Both the position numbers and the translations under genes were made by a program. From a bacterium (lineage in GTDB: Bacteria; JAJVIF01; JAGGVT01), in the NCBI GenBank assembly GCA_021157815.1, contig JAGGVT010000019.1, forward strand, positions 1 through 13,108: a stretch of 13,108 nucleotides of DNA, written 5' to 3'. Shown here in pieces: positions 7,408 to 13,108 of the stretch. Below the pieces are notes generated by a model, which searched no databases, was not told the origin of the DNA, and saw nothing but the letters and a program-made list of their open reading frames with translations. Each line of letters begins with the position of its first letter. Position 1 is the stretch's first letter.

Positions 7408-7977
7408 ATGAAAAATAATCTATATCCCATTATCTTTCTATTTGGTCTGATTGGGCTTCTTTTTCTTGTAGGATGTGCCTCAGAGCCGAATTTCCCTCCA
7501 GGTTTGCCATGCGGAGAAGTTTCAATCACTCCATTTGCAGACAGCCAGCATCCCGGAGCACGATTCGATTTTGAAACAGGCCAGATAGTCTATGAAGCTG
7601 ATATGCCTGTCGCGGGAGATATTTTCTTCGACCGCAAATTCGTATGCGGCAGCGGAGCTCCACTGTGGGTCGGTGTGCAGGATACTCAACCGCAAAGTAT
7701 CGGCGCGGACCCGTCAGCTCCCTCAATGGGATATGAATTTCCCGATAATGATTCAGGTGTGCCGTCACGGGAAGGCCTATACACCAGCCACGTTTACTGG
7801 ATTAAACTCACTGATGGGAAATACGCTAAAATTAAGATCAAGGAAGCGATTTTAAATGATGATACTTCGGATTATAAAAGCATCACATTTCAATGGGTCT
7901 ATCAGCCGGATGGTTCCACTAATTTCAAGGGCAAAGAAGTGGAAGAGGAAGTGGAAGAGGAAAACGAGACAGGTTAA
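7408..7977 (+). CDS. Small lipoprotein of unknown function, possibly HmuY-like
   Basis: The 189-residue protein has a lipoprotein signal peptide ending in lipobox L-V-G-C with Cys23. GGGAG lies 6 bp before the ATG. The mature part has 'RFDFETGQIV' followed by 'GDIFFDRKF', and later 'YWIKLTDGKYAKIKIKEA' and 'ITFQWVYQPDGS'. This order of strands recalls HmuY-type lipoproteins ('F.LetG', 'WD.aF', 'G.YAK...', 'ftY'), but the likeness is from memory and weak. There are too few conserved heme ligands to claim heme binding. The C-terminus ends in an acidic tail, 'EVEEEVEEENETG', encoded by a near-repeat of GAAGTGGAAGAG. Directly downstream of ymdB with a 26-bp gap, so likely co-expressed. Function unknown. 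Confidence 0.85.
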   Translation: MKNNLYPIIFLFGLIGLLFLVGCASEPNFPPGLPCGEVSITPFADSQHPGARFDFETGQIVYEADMPVAGDIFFDRKFVCGSGAPLWVGVQDTQPQSIGADPSAPSMGYEFPDNDSGVPSREGLYTSHVYWIKLTDGKYAKIKIKEAILNDDTSDYKSITFQWVYQPDGSTNFKGKEVEEEVEEENETG

Positions 7978-8140
7978 TCCCGGTTGGAAATCCGGCAGCT
8001 CATACTCAAAGTAGCATTTTGGGTTGAGATTCTTTGATTTTCATCAATCATGGGTTTATAATTACCCATTTGTATATTCAGAATTATTAACCTTAAAGGG
8101 TTAGAGTATTATCATTTTCACTATCAAGGAGTTATAAGCC

Positions 8141-8947
8141 GTGGAAATCACATCTCAGTTTGACGATATAATTCAGACTTCCGGTTACGAGAATTTACAG
8201 CTAATCATCAGGGTGATGTGGATTTCTGTGGTTGTTGTTCTTATCGCCCTTGGCAAGGATTTCTGGTATAACATTTTCGCGATGATCTTTTTCCCACGTG
8301 TCAACTTTGGGCGAATCGCGGGTGAACAGCAGGTTCTTCCAAACATGTTCATCGCGCTTCTCTTCGGGCTGATCAATGGAGTCATCGGCTTTCAATACTG
8401 GGCTAACACTGCAATACAGAAATCGTATATCGTTTACATGAACGAGAAAATACTGCCCAACATGACCCAGTTGGAGGATGTGCTACAAACGGATGTCTTT
8501 GGCACTATGGTTCAGGCGATGACTAAAGACCCAAACTATACACTCGGTATACTTGCAATGGTACCGATAATGTGCCTGTTTGGTTGGTTTTTCTACGCAC
8601 TGGCGCTTTTCATAACCGCGAAGTTAATTACAAAAAGCGGCGGCGGCGGGCTGACCAACTACCTTTGCGGCATAGCGCCTTTCTCCTGGATTACTCCTCT
8701 CTTTTTCCTGGCATACTGGATGGGATTTAACCAGGATTCCACAACAATGGCGATGGTTCTCAATATCATTGGTCTGGTTTTGATGCTCTTCTATATGATT
8801 ATGGTGATGCGGGAGTACTACCATGTTGCGTGGGGCAAAGCTATTTTCGGCATGGTGATTATCGCTCCTCTGACTTTCGCTGTCCTCTGGATTGCTTTCA
8901 TTGCGCTAACGCTGTTAATGATTGTTCAGATTAACACATACATATAG
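8141..8947 (+). CDS. Multi-pass membrane protein, Yip1-like
   Basis: A 268-residue integral membrane protein with hydrophobic segments at about 19-37, 66-87, 134-162, 172-194, 203-223 and 234-262. The stretch from 'IFFPRVNFGRIAGEQ' through five membrane helices resembles the bacterial Yip1 domain family, whose function is largely unknown in bacteria. Here that is an inference from layout, not from a diagnostic motif. The start is GTG, with AAGGAG 9 bp upstream giving strong support. Notable features are a loop at about 91-130 between helices 2 and 3 and a Gly4 run (167-170) before helix 4. It stands 163 bp from the preceding lipoprotein gene and 72 bp from the following BON lipoprotein, so it may have its own promoter. 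Confidence 0.85.
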   Translation: MEITSQFDDIIQTSGYENLQLIIRVMWISVVVVLIALGKDFWYNIFAMIFFPRVNFGRIAGEQQVLPNMFIALLFGLINGVIGFQYWANTAIQKSYIVYMNEKILPNMTQLEDVLQTDVFGTMVQAMTKDPNYTLGILAMVPIMCLFGWFFYALALFITAKLITKSGGGGLTNYLCGIAPFSWITPLFFLAYWMGFNQDSTTMAMVLNIIGLVLMLFYMIMVMREYYHVAWGKAIFGMVIIAPLTFAVLWIAFIALTLLMIVQINTYI

Positions 8948-9019
8948 CTGCTCGAATCAGTTCAGGATATAACATATTCAATTATTCCATTATCTAATCA
9001 AAACAGATAAGGTGAAATT

Positions 9020-9400
9020 ATGCGTTTAATAGGTTTATCTCTAATAATTCTGGCTGTTCTGGCAACCGGTTCCCTTATGGGATGCAGCCCAAAACAGGAT
9101 GCTAAAATCCGTGAAAGAACCGATTTGGGTATGAGTGATCTGGTCAAGGCAAAGGATATGGGGCTGGAGTCAACAGTAAGAGCCACTCTGGCTGGGGACC
9201 CGATCTGTAAATTCTACGGTCTTGACTGCAAGGCGTCTCATGATGTTGTAACGCTGATTGGTAAAGTGAAAACCGAAAAGCAGAAACAGGATGCCTACGA
9301 ACTGGTTATGAGCATCGACTTGAGTAGAATAAAAAAAGAGAACATAATCAATGAAATTCAGGTTGACCCATCGCTGGATGAACCACCATTTGAATGGTAA
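9020..9400 (+). CDS. BON-domain lipoprotein
   Basis: Probably a periplasmic lipoprotein. BON domains are found in OsmY-like proteins and secretins and are linked to membrane or phospholipid binding. The 126-residue protein has a signal peptide with lipobox L-M-G-C (Cys22, followed by Ser). A BON-like alpha/beta unit lies at about 45-117, with 'LESTVRATLAGDP' (helix), 'SHDVVTLIGKVKTEKQKQDAYELV' split across the strand-turn-helix, and a final strand in 'INEIQVDP'. The Gly in 'TLIGKV' is the conserved turn of the family. Two cysteines, Cys63 and Cys70, lie where other members rarely have them and could form a disulfide. AAGGTGA lies about 5 bp before the ATG. A tandem repeat array begins 15 bp after the stop. 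Confidence 0.87.
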   Translation: MRLIGLSLIILAVLATGSLMGCSPKQDAKIRERTDLGMSDLVKAKDMGLESTVRATLAGDPICKFYGLDCKASHDVVTLIGKVKTEKQKQDAYELVMSIDLSRIKKENIINEIQVDPSLDEPPFEW

Positions 9401-9415
9401 TCGTCCGTTTGCAGG

Positions 9416-9551
9416 TTAGCAAGTTAGCAGGTTAACAAGTTAGCAAGTTAGCAGGTTAGTAGGTTAGCAAGTTAGTAGGTTAGCAAGTTAGTAGGTTAGC
9501 AAGTTAGTAGGTTAGCAAGTTAGTAGGTTAGCAAGTTAGTAGGTTAGCAGG
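9416..9551. repeat. Tandem array of 17 units of 8 bp (TTAGYARG)
   Basis: There are 17 back-to-back 8-bp units of the form TTAG(C/T)A(A/G)G; only the third, TTAACAAG, departs from it. From 9464 to 9543 the units alternate strictly as TTAGCAAG-TTAGTAGG, giving five copies of a 16-bp higher-order repeat. The edges are degenerate (TTTGCAGG before, TTGTAGTG after). Because 8 is not a multiple of 3, TAG on the + strand and TAA on the - strand recur in every frame, so the array cannot be coding. It lies between the BON lipoprotein and the TPR gene. Confidence 0.95.
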
Positions 9552-9647
9552 TTGTAGTGAACTCGCACCCTGGCATATTGACAAGCTCAGTACAAGCTGT
9601 CCCTTCGCCGGGATTCTTTATGTTTCCAATAACTCTAAGATATCTTC

Positions 9648-9669
9648 ATCGGTTGGCAAAACCAACGAT
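9648..9669 (+). terminator. Possible intrinsic terminator hairpin
   Basis: ATCGGTTGG and CCAACGAT pair with one bulged G across a CAAAA loop, followed by TTTCATTTT. The U-rich tail is interrupted, so it is a modest candidate. It would end transcription from the BON lipoprotein gene, or from the tandem array, before the TPR gene at 9744. Confidence 0.3.
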
Positions 9670-9743
9670 TTCATTTTAATACATAAGTAAAAATGATATT
9701 CTCTTATTCTTGATTCATCTTGAAAGAAGGAGATAATTTCAAA

Positions 9744-10988
9744 ATGACAAAGATGGATTATTATATGAATTGCGGAAACAAATCACTGCTTGAAATGGCT
9801 CCGGACAATGCTGAAGAGTGTTTCAGAAAAGCATTGGCGCTGTCTGAGAAGCCAGCGTTTAAAAAAGAACGGGCAAGGGTTATTAATGAAATTGGAAAAG
9901 CCAAATATATGAGGCAGGATTTCAAAGGCGCTATTGAAACCTGGGAAAATGCGATCAATGTTGCTGAAGAGCTTGAAGATGGTTCAACAATTGCACATGC
10001 TAATTGCGAGATTGGATGCGCTAATTTCAGTCTTGGCAATACGGATGTTGTGGAAAATTATTTCAAGCGTTCAATTGAGCTGCATGAAAAACTGGAAGCA
10101 TCAGACCCGGAAATTCTGATTGATATCTATAGCAGCATGGCCGCAATTTATAATCAAATTGGTAAACCTGATGTTTCTCTTGAAAAATACAGGTACGCAT
10201 TAAAAATTGCTGAAGTATGTAGTTTTAAGGATTTATGTGCGAATTTGTTAAACTGCATTGGTGTTGTTTACACTGACAAGGAGCAACATAAGGACTCATT
10301 AGAGTGTTTTTCAAAGGCTCTTAAGATCTCAATTAAGATGAGAGATAGATTCTGGATTGTTAATTCAAGGCTTAATCTTGCCAATGCTTATAATGATCTG
10401 GAGATGTATAAAGATGCGTTGGATTCTTATGAGAAGGTTTTAAAAGAGATTGATGGCTTACCTCTTATGGATCATAAGGCATCAGCTATGAATTCAATGG
10501 GGGGAATTTACGATCTGTTGGGGCAGACAGACAAAGCCGTTGAAATTTCAGAGGAATTGCTGCCTATCTGCCGCGAACTAAACAATCGTGAGATGATACT
10601 CGAAAACCTGCAGTTTCTTGGTTCCTATTATTGCGACAAGGAAGACAGCAACAAGGCGTTACTGTTCATGGAGGAAGCGCTTTCAATTGCCAGGGAACTT
10701 GCTGATAAAAAAAACGAAGCCACAATTCTTTGCACCATTGGGATATTATTTGGCAAAAAAAAGAATATTAAAAAAGCAATCGTTGCCGTTAAACAGGGAT
10801 TGGCAATATATGTCGAGAACAAAGATGAAATCAACGAGGCATTGACAAGAGAGGTTCTTGCGGGCTATTACATGATGATGGATAATCTAAAAGCTGCAAA
10901 ACGTGAAATAAAAAAAGTGGATAAAATATTCAAGAAATTCAATATCCACGATATTATGGATATTAATAGTTTTCAACAATTGAATTAG
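9744..10988 (+). CDS. Soluble TPR-repeat protein
   Basis: A 414-residue protein built almost entirely of helical TPR units with a period near 40 residues, as in the longer-loop TPR class found in Rap-like, MalT-like and kinesin-light-chain-like proteins. It has no signal peptide, membrane segment or catalytic domain, so a cytoplasmic interaction role is inferred. Recognisable units include 'INEIGKAKYMRQDFKGAIETW', 'YSSMAAIYNQIGKPDVSLEKY', 'LNCIGVVYTDKEQHKDSLECF', 'LNLANAYNDLEMYKDALDSYE' and 'MNSMGGIYDLLGQTDKAVEIS', with about nine units in all. The ATG at 9744 is preferred because AAGGAGAT sits 9 bp upstream. A TTG at 9720 in the same frame would place that ribosome site inside the coding region. 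It is flanked by repeat-rich intergenic DNA on both sides and appears monocistronic. No output domain such as DNA-binding, kinase or CHAT is present. Partner unknown. Confidence 0.9.
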   Translation: MTKMDYYMNCGNKSLLEMAPDNAEECFRKALALSEKPAFKKERARVINEIGKAKYMRQDFKGAIETWENAINVAEELEDGSTIAHANCEIGCANFSLGNTDVVENYFKRSIELHEKLEASDPEILIDIYSSMAAIYNQIGKPDVSLEKYRYALKIAEVCSFKDLCANLLNCIGVVYTDKEQHKDSLECFSKALKISIKMRDRFWIVNSRLNLANAYNDLEMYKDALDSYEKVLKEIDGLPLMDHKASAMNSMGGIYDLLGQTDKAVEISEELLPICRELNNREMILENLQFLGSYYCDKEDSNKALLFMEEALSIARELADKKNEATILCTIGILFGKKKNIKKAIVAVKQGLAIYVENKDEINEALTREVLAGYYMMMDNLKAAKREIKKVDKIFKKFNIHDIMDINSFQQLN

Positions 10989-10991
10989 CTC

Positions 10992-11103
10992 GTAGCCCGG
11001 CTTCTCATTAGCCGGGAAAATATGGGAGATAGACACGCATTTCCCCGGTTAATGAGAAACCAATCCGCAGGATTGTACTGAGCCTGTCGAAGTGCCGGGC
11101 TGC
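10992..11103. repeat. Compound palindromic intergenic repeat (REP/BIME-like)
   Basis: Outer arms AGCCCGGC (10994-11001) and GCCGGGCT (11094-11101) enclose inner arms TTCTCATTA (11002-11010) and TAATGAGAA (11050-11058), with CCGGG-type blocks beside them. It contains TGTACTGAGCCTGTCGAAG, a type of short sequence I recall as dispersed in many bacterial genomes. A related sequence occurs inverted near 9580-9594. The whole block fills the gap between the TPR gene and glnS. Likely a dispersed extragenic repeat, and perhaps transcriptional punctuation for the TPR gene. Confidence 0.6.
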
Positions 11104-11144
11104 AATATATTTCTTTTCAAAGGTCTCCAAAGGAAATCTGAATA

Positions 11145-12839
11145 ATGGACGACACAAAAGCATCCTCAAGTAAAGACTTCATCCGAACCATTATCGATGA
11201 GGATATCCGAACGAATAAATGGGGAGGGAAAGTGGTAACTCGATTCCCCCCTGAGCCGAACGCATACCTTCATATCGGACACGCGAAATCGATCTGCCTC
11301 AATTACGGAATATCACAGGAATATAACGGCGTGTTCCATCTACGGTTCGATGACACGAATCCCTGCAAGGAAGAGGAAGAGTTTGTCGAATCGATGATTG
11401 AGGACATTCGATGGCTTGGCGCTGACTGGGGCGACAACCTGTTTTATGCCTCTGATTACTACGATCAGCTGTACGAATGGGCGATCAAATTAATTAAAGA
11501 CGGAAAGGCGTATGTGTGTGATTTAACCTCCGATCAGATAAGTGAGTATCGCGGCAAATGGAATGAACCTGGAAAGGAAAGCCCATATCGAAACCGTTCT
11601 GTCGAGGAAAATCTTGATCTGTTCGAGCGCATGAAAAATGGTGAATTCGATGAGGGCTCCCATGTGTTGAGAGCGAAAATCGACATGGCAGCATCCAATA
11701 TGAACATGCGCGACCCGGTCATGTACCGTATTTTGAAAGTATCGCATCACCGCACCGGCGATAAATGGTGCATATACCCAACTTACGATTTCACACATGG
11801 ACAGTCGGATTCAATCGAGAAAATCACACATTCACTCTGCACCCTCGAATTTGAGGACCATCGCCCCTTATATGACTGGTATATCGAACAGCTGGGAATC
11901 CATCACACACAGCAGATTGAATTCGCGCGATTGAATATAACCTACATGGTTTTATCCAAGAGAAAATTGGTTCAAGTTGTGGAAAATAATTATGTCAGCG
12001 GCTGGGACGACCCGCGAATGCCTACTATCACAGGCTTAAGAAGGCGAGGCTACACGCCGGAATCAATACGGGATTTCTGTTCCCGTATCGGAATGGCTAA
12101 ATCGGACAACACAGTCGAGATTGAACTTCTGGAGCACTGCCTGAGAGAGGATTTAAACAAACGCGCGAATCGTGTGATGAGCGTATTGAAACCTCTCAAA
12201 GTGGTTATTGAAAATTATCCCGATGGCAAAACCGAGGAGCTTGACGCCATTAACAATCCGGAGGATGAATCCGCCGGGACACGCAAAGTTCCCTTCTCGA
12301 AAGTTCTCTACATAGAGCAGGATGATTTCATGGAGGACCCGCCAAAGAAATTCTTCCGTCTCGCTCCCGGACGCGAGGTGCGCTTGAGATACGCTTATTT
12401 CATCAAGTGTGTCGATGTTGTCAAAGACGAGCAAACAGGCGAGATTATCGAATTGCGCTGCACTTACGACCCCGAAACCCGCGGCGGAAACGCTCCGGAT
12501 GGCCGCAAGGTCAAAACCACGATGCATTGGGTATCGGCTGAACATGCCATTGAAGCGGATGTCCGCCTGTATGACCGCCTTTTCACAAACGCTAATCCGC
12601 TTGATGTCGATGAAGGCGAAAACTGGCTGGACAATATCAATCCGGATTCGCTTACCGTATTGGAATCATGCCGTATCGAGCCATCACTCAAAAACGCGAA
12701 ACCGCAGGATCGATTTCAATTCGAAAGGCTTGGTTATTTCTGCGTGGACAAAGACTCAACCAGCGACAAACTGGTTTTCAACCGCACGGTAACGCTACGC
12801 GATGAATGGGCGAAGATTCAGAAATCGCGGAAGAAGTAA
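11145..12839 (+). CDS. glnS: Glutaminyl-tRNA synthetase
   Basis: Charges tRNA-Gln with glutamine in the cytoplasm, using ATP. The 564 residues are close to the roughly 550 of the bacterial family. The class I signature is '[12 protein letters not shown]' (HIGH at 43-46), and the second ATP-binding motif is 'MVLSKRKL' (268-275), the GlnRS form of KMSKS. 'LRFDDTNP' (67-74), '[15 protein letters not shown]' (211-225) and 'GWDDPRMPT' are typical of GlnRS rather than GluRS. The two-barrel anticodon-binding part is present, with '[18 protein letters not shown]' and the C-terminal '[14 protein letters not shown]' and '[12 protein letters not shown]'. The usual 'PEPNG' is PEPNA here. The ATG is preceded by AAAGGA at a somewhat long distance. 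Having GlnRS suggests the organism charges Gln directly, though GatCAB could still exist for Asn. Confidence 0.98.
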   Translation: MDDTKASSSKDFIRTIIDEDIRTNKWGGKVVTRFPPEPNAYLHIGHAKSICLNYGISQEYNGVFHLRFDDTNPCKEEEEFVESMIEDIRWLGADWGDNLFYASDYYDQLYEWAIKLIKDGKAYVCDLTSDQISEYRGKWNEPGKESPYRNRSVEENLDLFERMKNGEFDEGSHVLRAKIDMAASNMNMRDPVMYRILKVSHHRTGDKWCIYPTYDFTHGQSDSIEKITHSLCTLEFEDHRPLYDWYIEQLGIHHTQQIEFARLNITYMVLSKRKLVQVVENNYVSGWDDPRMPTITGLRRRGYTPESIRDFCSRIGMAKSDNTVEIELLEHCLREDLNKRANRVMSVLKPLKVVIENYPDGKTEELDAINNPEDESAGTRKVPFSKVLYIEQDDFMEDPPKKFFRLAPGREVRLRYAYFIKCVDVVKDEQTGEIIELRCTYDPETRGGNAPDGRKVKTTMHWVSAEHAIEADVRLYDRLFTNANPLDVDEGENWLDNINPDSLTVLESCRIEPSLKNAKPQDRFQFERLGYFCVDKDSTSDKLVFNRTVTLRDEWAKIQKSRKK

Positions 12840-12874
12840 ATCTGTTTTACATGGGAAATTCCTTTCCTGGGAGC

Positions 12875-12891
12875 GCTGGTCTCTGACCGGC
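12875..12891. repeat. Short hairpin downstream of glnS
   Basis: GCTGGTC and GACCGGC pair across TCT, with one G-U-type mismatch. There is no U-tract, so it is not a standard terminator. The sequence looks like a dispersed short repeat, but only one copy is present here. The remaining DNA from 12840 to 13108 holds no gene that I can support. Confidence 0.35.
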
Positions 12892-13070
12892 ACCTTGATA
12901 AGGTTAATAAAAATTAATAGAGCTTATTTTACAGATGACATCACTACTGTGCGGTTAAGCTAGAGACTAATTACCGTATTACTGATTAATAAAGAACATA
13001 CCGGCTTATTGGTATCTATCAGACATGAATCGTAAGTGAATACCCTAAATCCGCGATTGAACTCGTTGTC

Positions 13071-13091
13071 ATTCCGGGCTTGACCCGGAAT
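13071..13091. repeat. REP-like hairpin at the right edge
   Basis: Perfect 8-bp arms ATTCCGGG and CCCGGAAT enclose CTTGA and are followed by CCATC. The form 'gtcattccggg...cccggaatccat' matches a class of dispersed extragenic palindromes that I know from many bacterial genomes. Only one copy lies in this window, and the element may continue past the edge. Confidence 0.6.
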
Positions 13092-13108
13092 CCATCTTGA
13101 CAAGCGAA

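Noticed and set aside
8050-8103. Small hairpins (ATGGGT/ACCCAT and TAACC/GGTTA) before the Yip1-like gene
   Set aside because: Stems of 5-6 bp in AT-rich DNA without a U-tract are too weak to call a terminator or riboswitch.
9416-9551. CRISPR array or telomere-like repeat
   Set aside because: Units are 8 bp and contiguous without spacers, and no cas genes are near. It resembles TTAGGG only superficially and is internal to the sequence.
9720-9743. TTG start for the soluble TPR protein
   Set aside because: The strong AAGGAGAT would lie inside the coding region; it is correctly placed for ATG 9744.

Overview
This window looks like chromosomal DNA from an uncultured Gram-negative bacterium, probably of a poorly sampled phylum. 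The evidence is three type II lipoprotein signal peptides, a BON-domain lipoprotein, a surface-type protein with repeated DFDPGP blades, a bacterial-type glutaminyl-tRNA synthetase, and ordinary Shine-Dalgarno sites with several TTG/GTG starts. I cannot place it more precisely from sequence alone. No phage, plasmid, CRISPR, tRNA or rRNA signal was found.

Layout. 149-3394 (+) encodes a 1081-residue lipoprotein with an N-terminal region of unknown type, two cysteine-rich PKD-like repeats and a seven-blade propeller-like C-terminus. It converges on a monotopic sugar-phosphate transferase (3553-4293, -). Each of the two genes has a copy of the same palindrome 6-7 bp past its stop codon, and the copies are exactly 120 bp apart. 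From 4548 everything is on the + strand: a membrane-anchored TPR protein, a 48-residue membrane peptide, a SerB-like HAD phosphatase, a 225-bp element with 30-bp terminal inverted repeats, a YmdB-family phosphodiesterase and a small lipoprotein. These are followed by a Yip1-like membrane protein, a BON-domain lipoprotein, an array of 17 units of 8 bp, a soluble TPR-repeat protein, a compound palindromic intergenic repeat, and glnS. The last 269 bp hold two short hairpins and no gene.

How the genes fit together. The genes do not form one recognisable pathway. Likely co-transcribed sets, judged by spacing, are TPR / small membrane peptide / HAD phosphatase, and ymdB / lipoprotein. Envelope themes dominate: three lipoproteins, a lipid-carrier sugar transferase, a Yip1-like membrane protein and an anchored TPR protein. 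The housekeeping members are glnS and ymdB.

The most unusual content is non-coding: the inverted-repeat element that begins inside the HAD stop codon, the paired palindromes at the convergent gene ends, the 8-bp tandem array, and several dispersed-repeat-like hairpins. I did not find a convincing new multi-gene system such as a defence or biosynthetic cluster.
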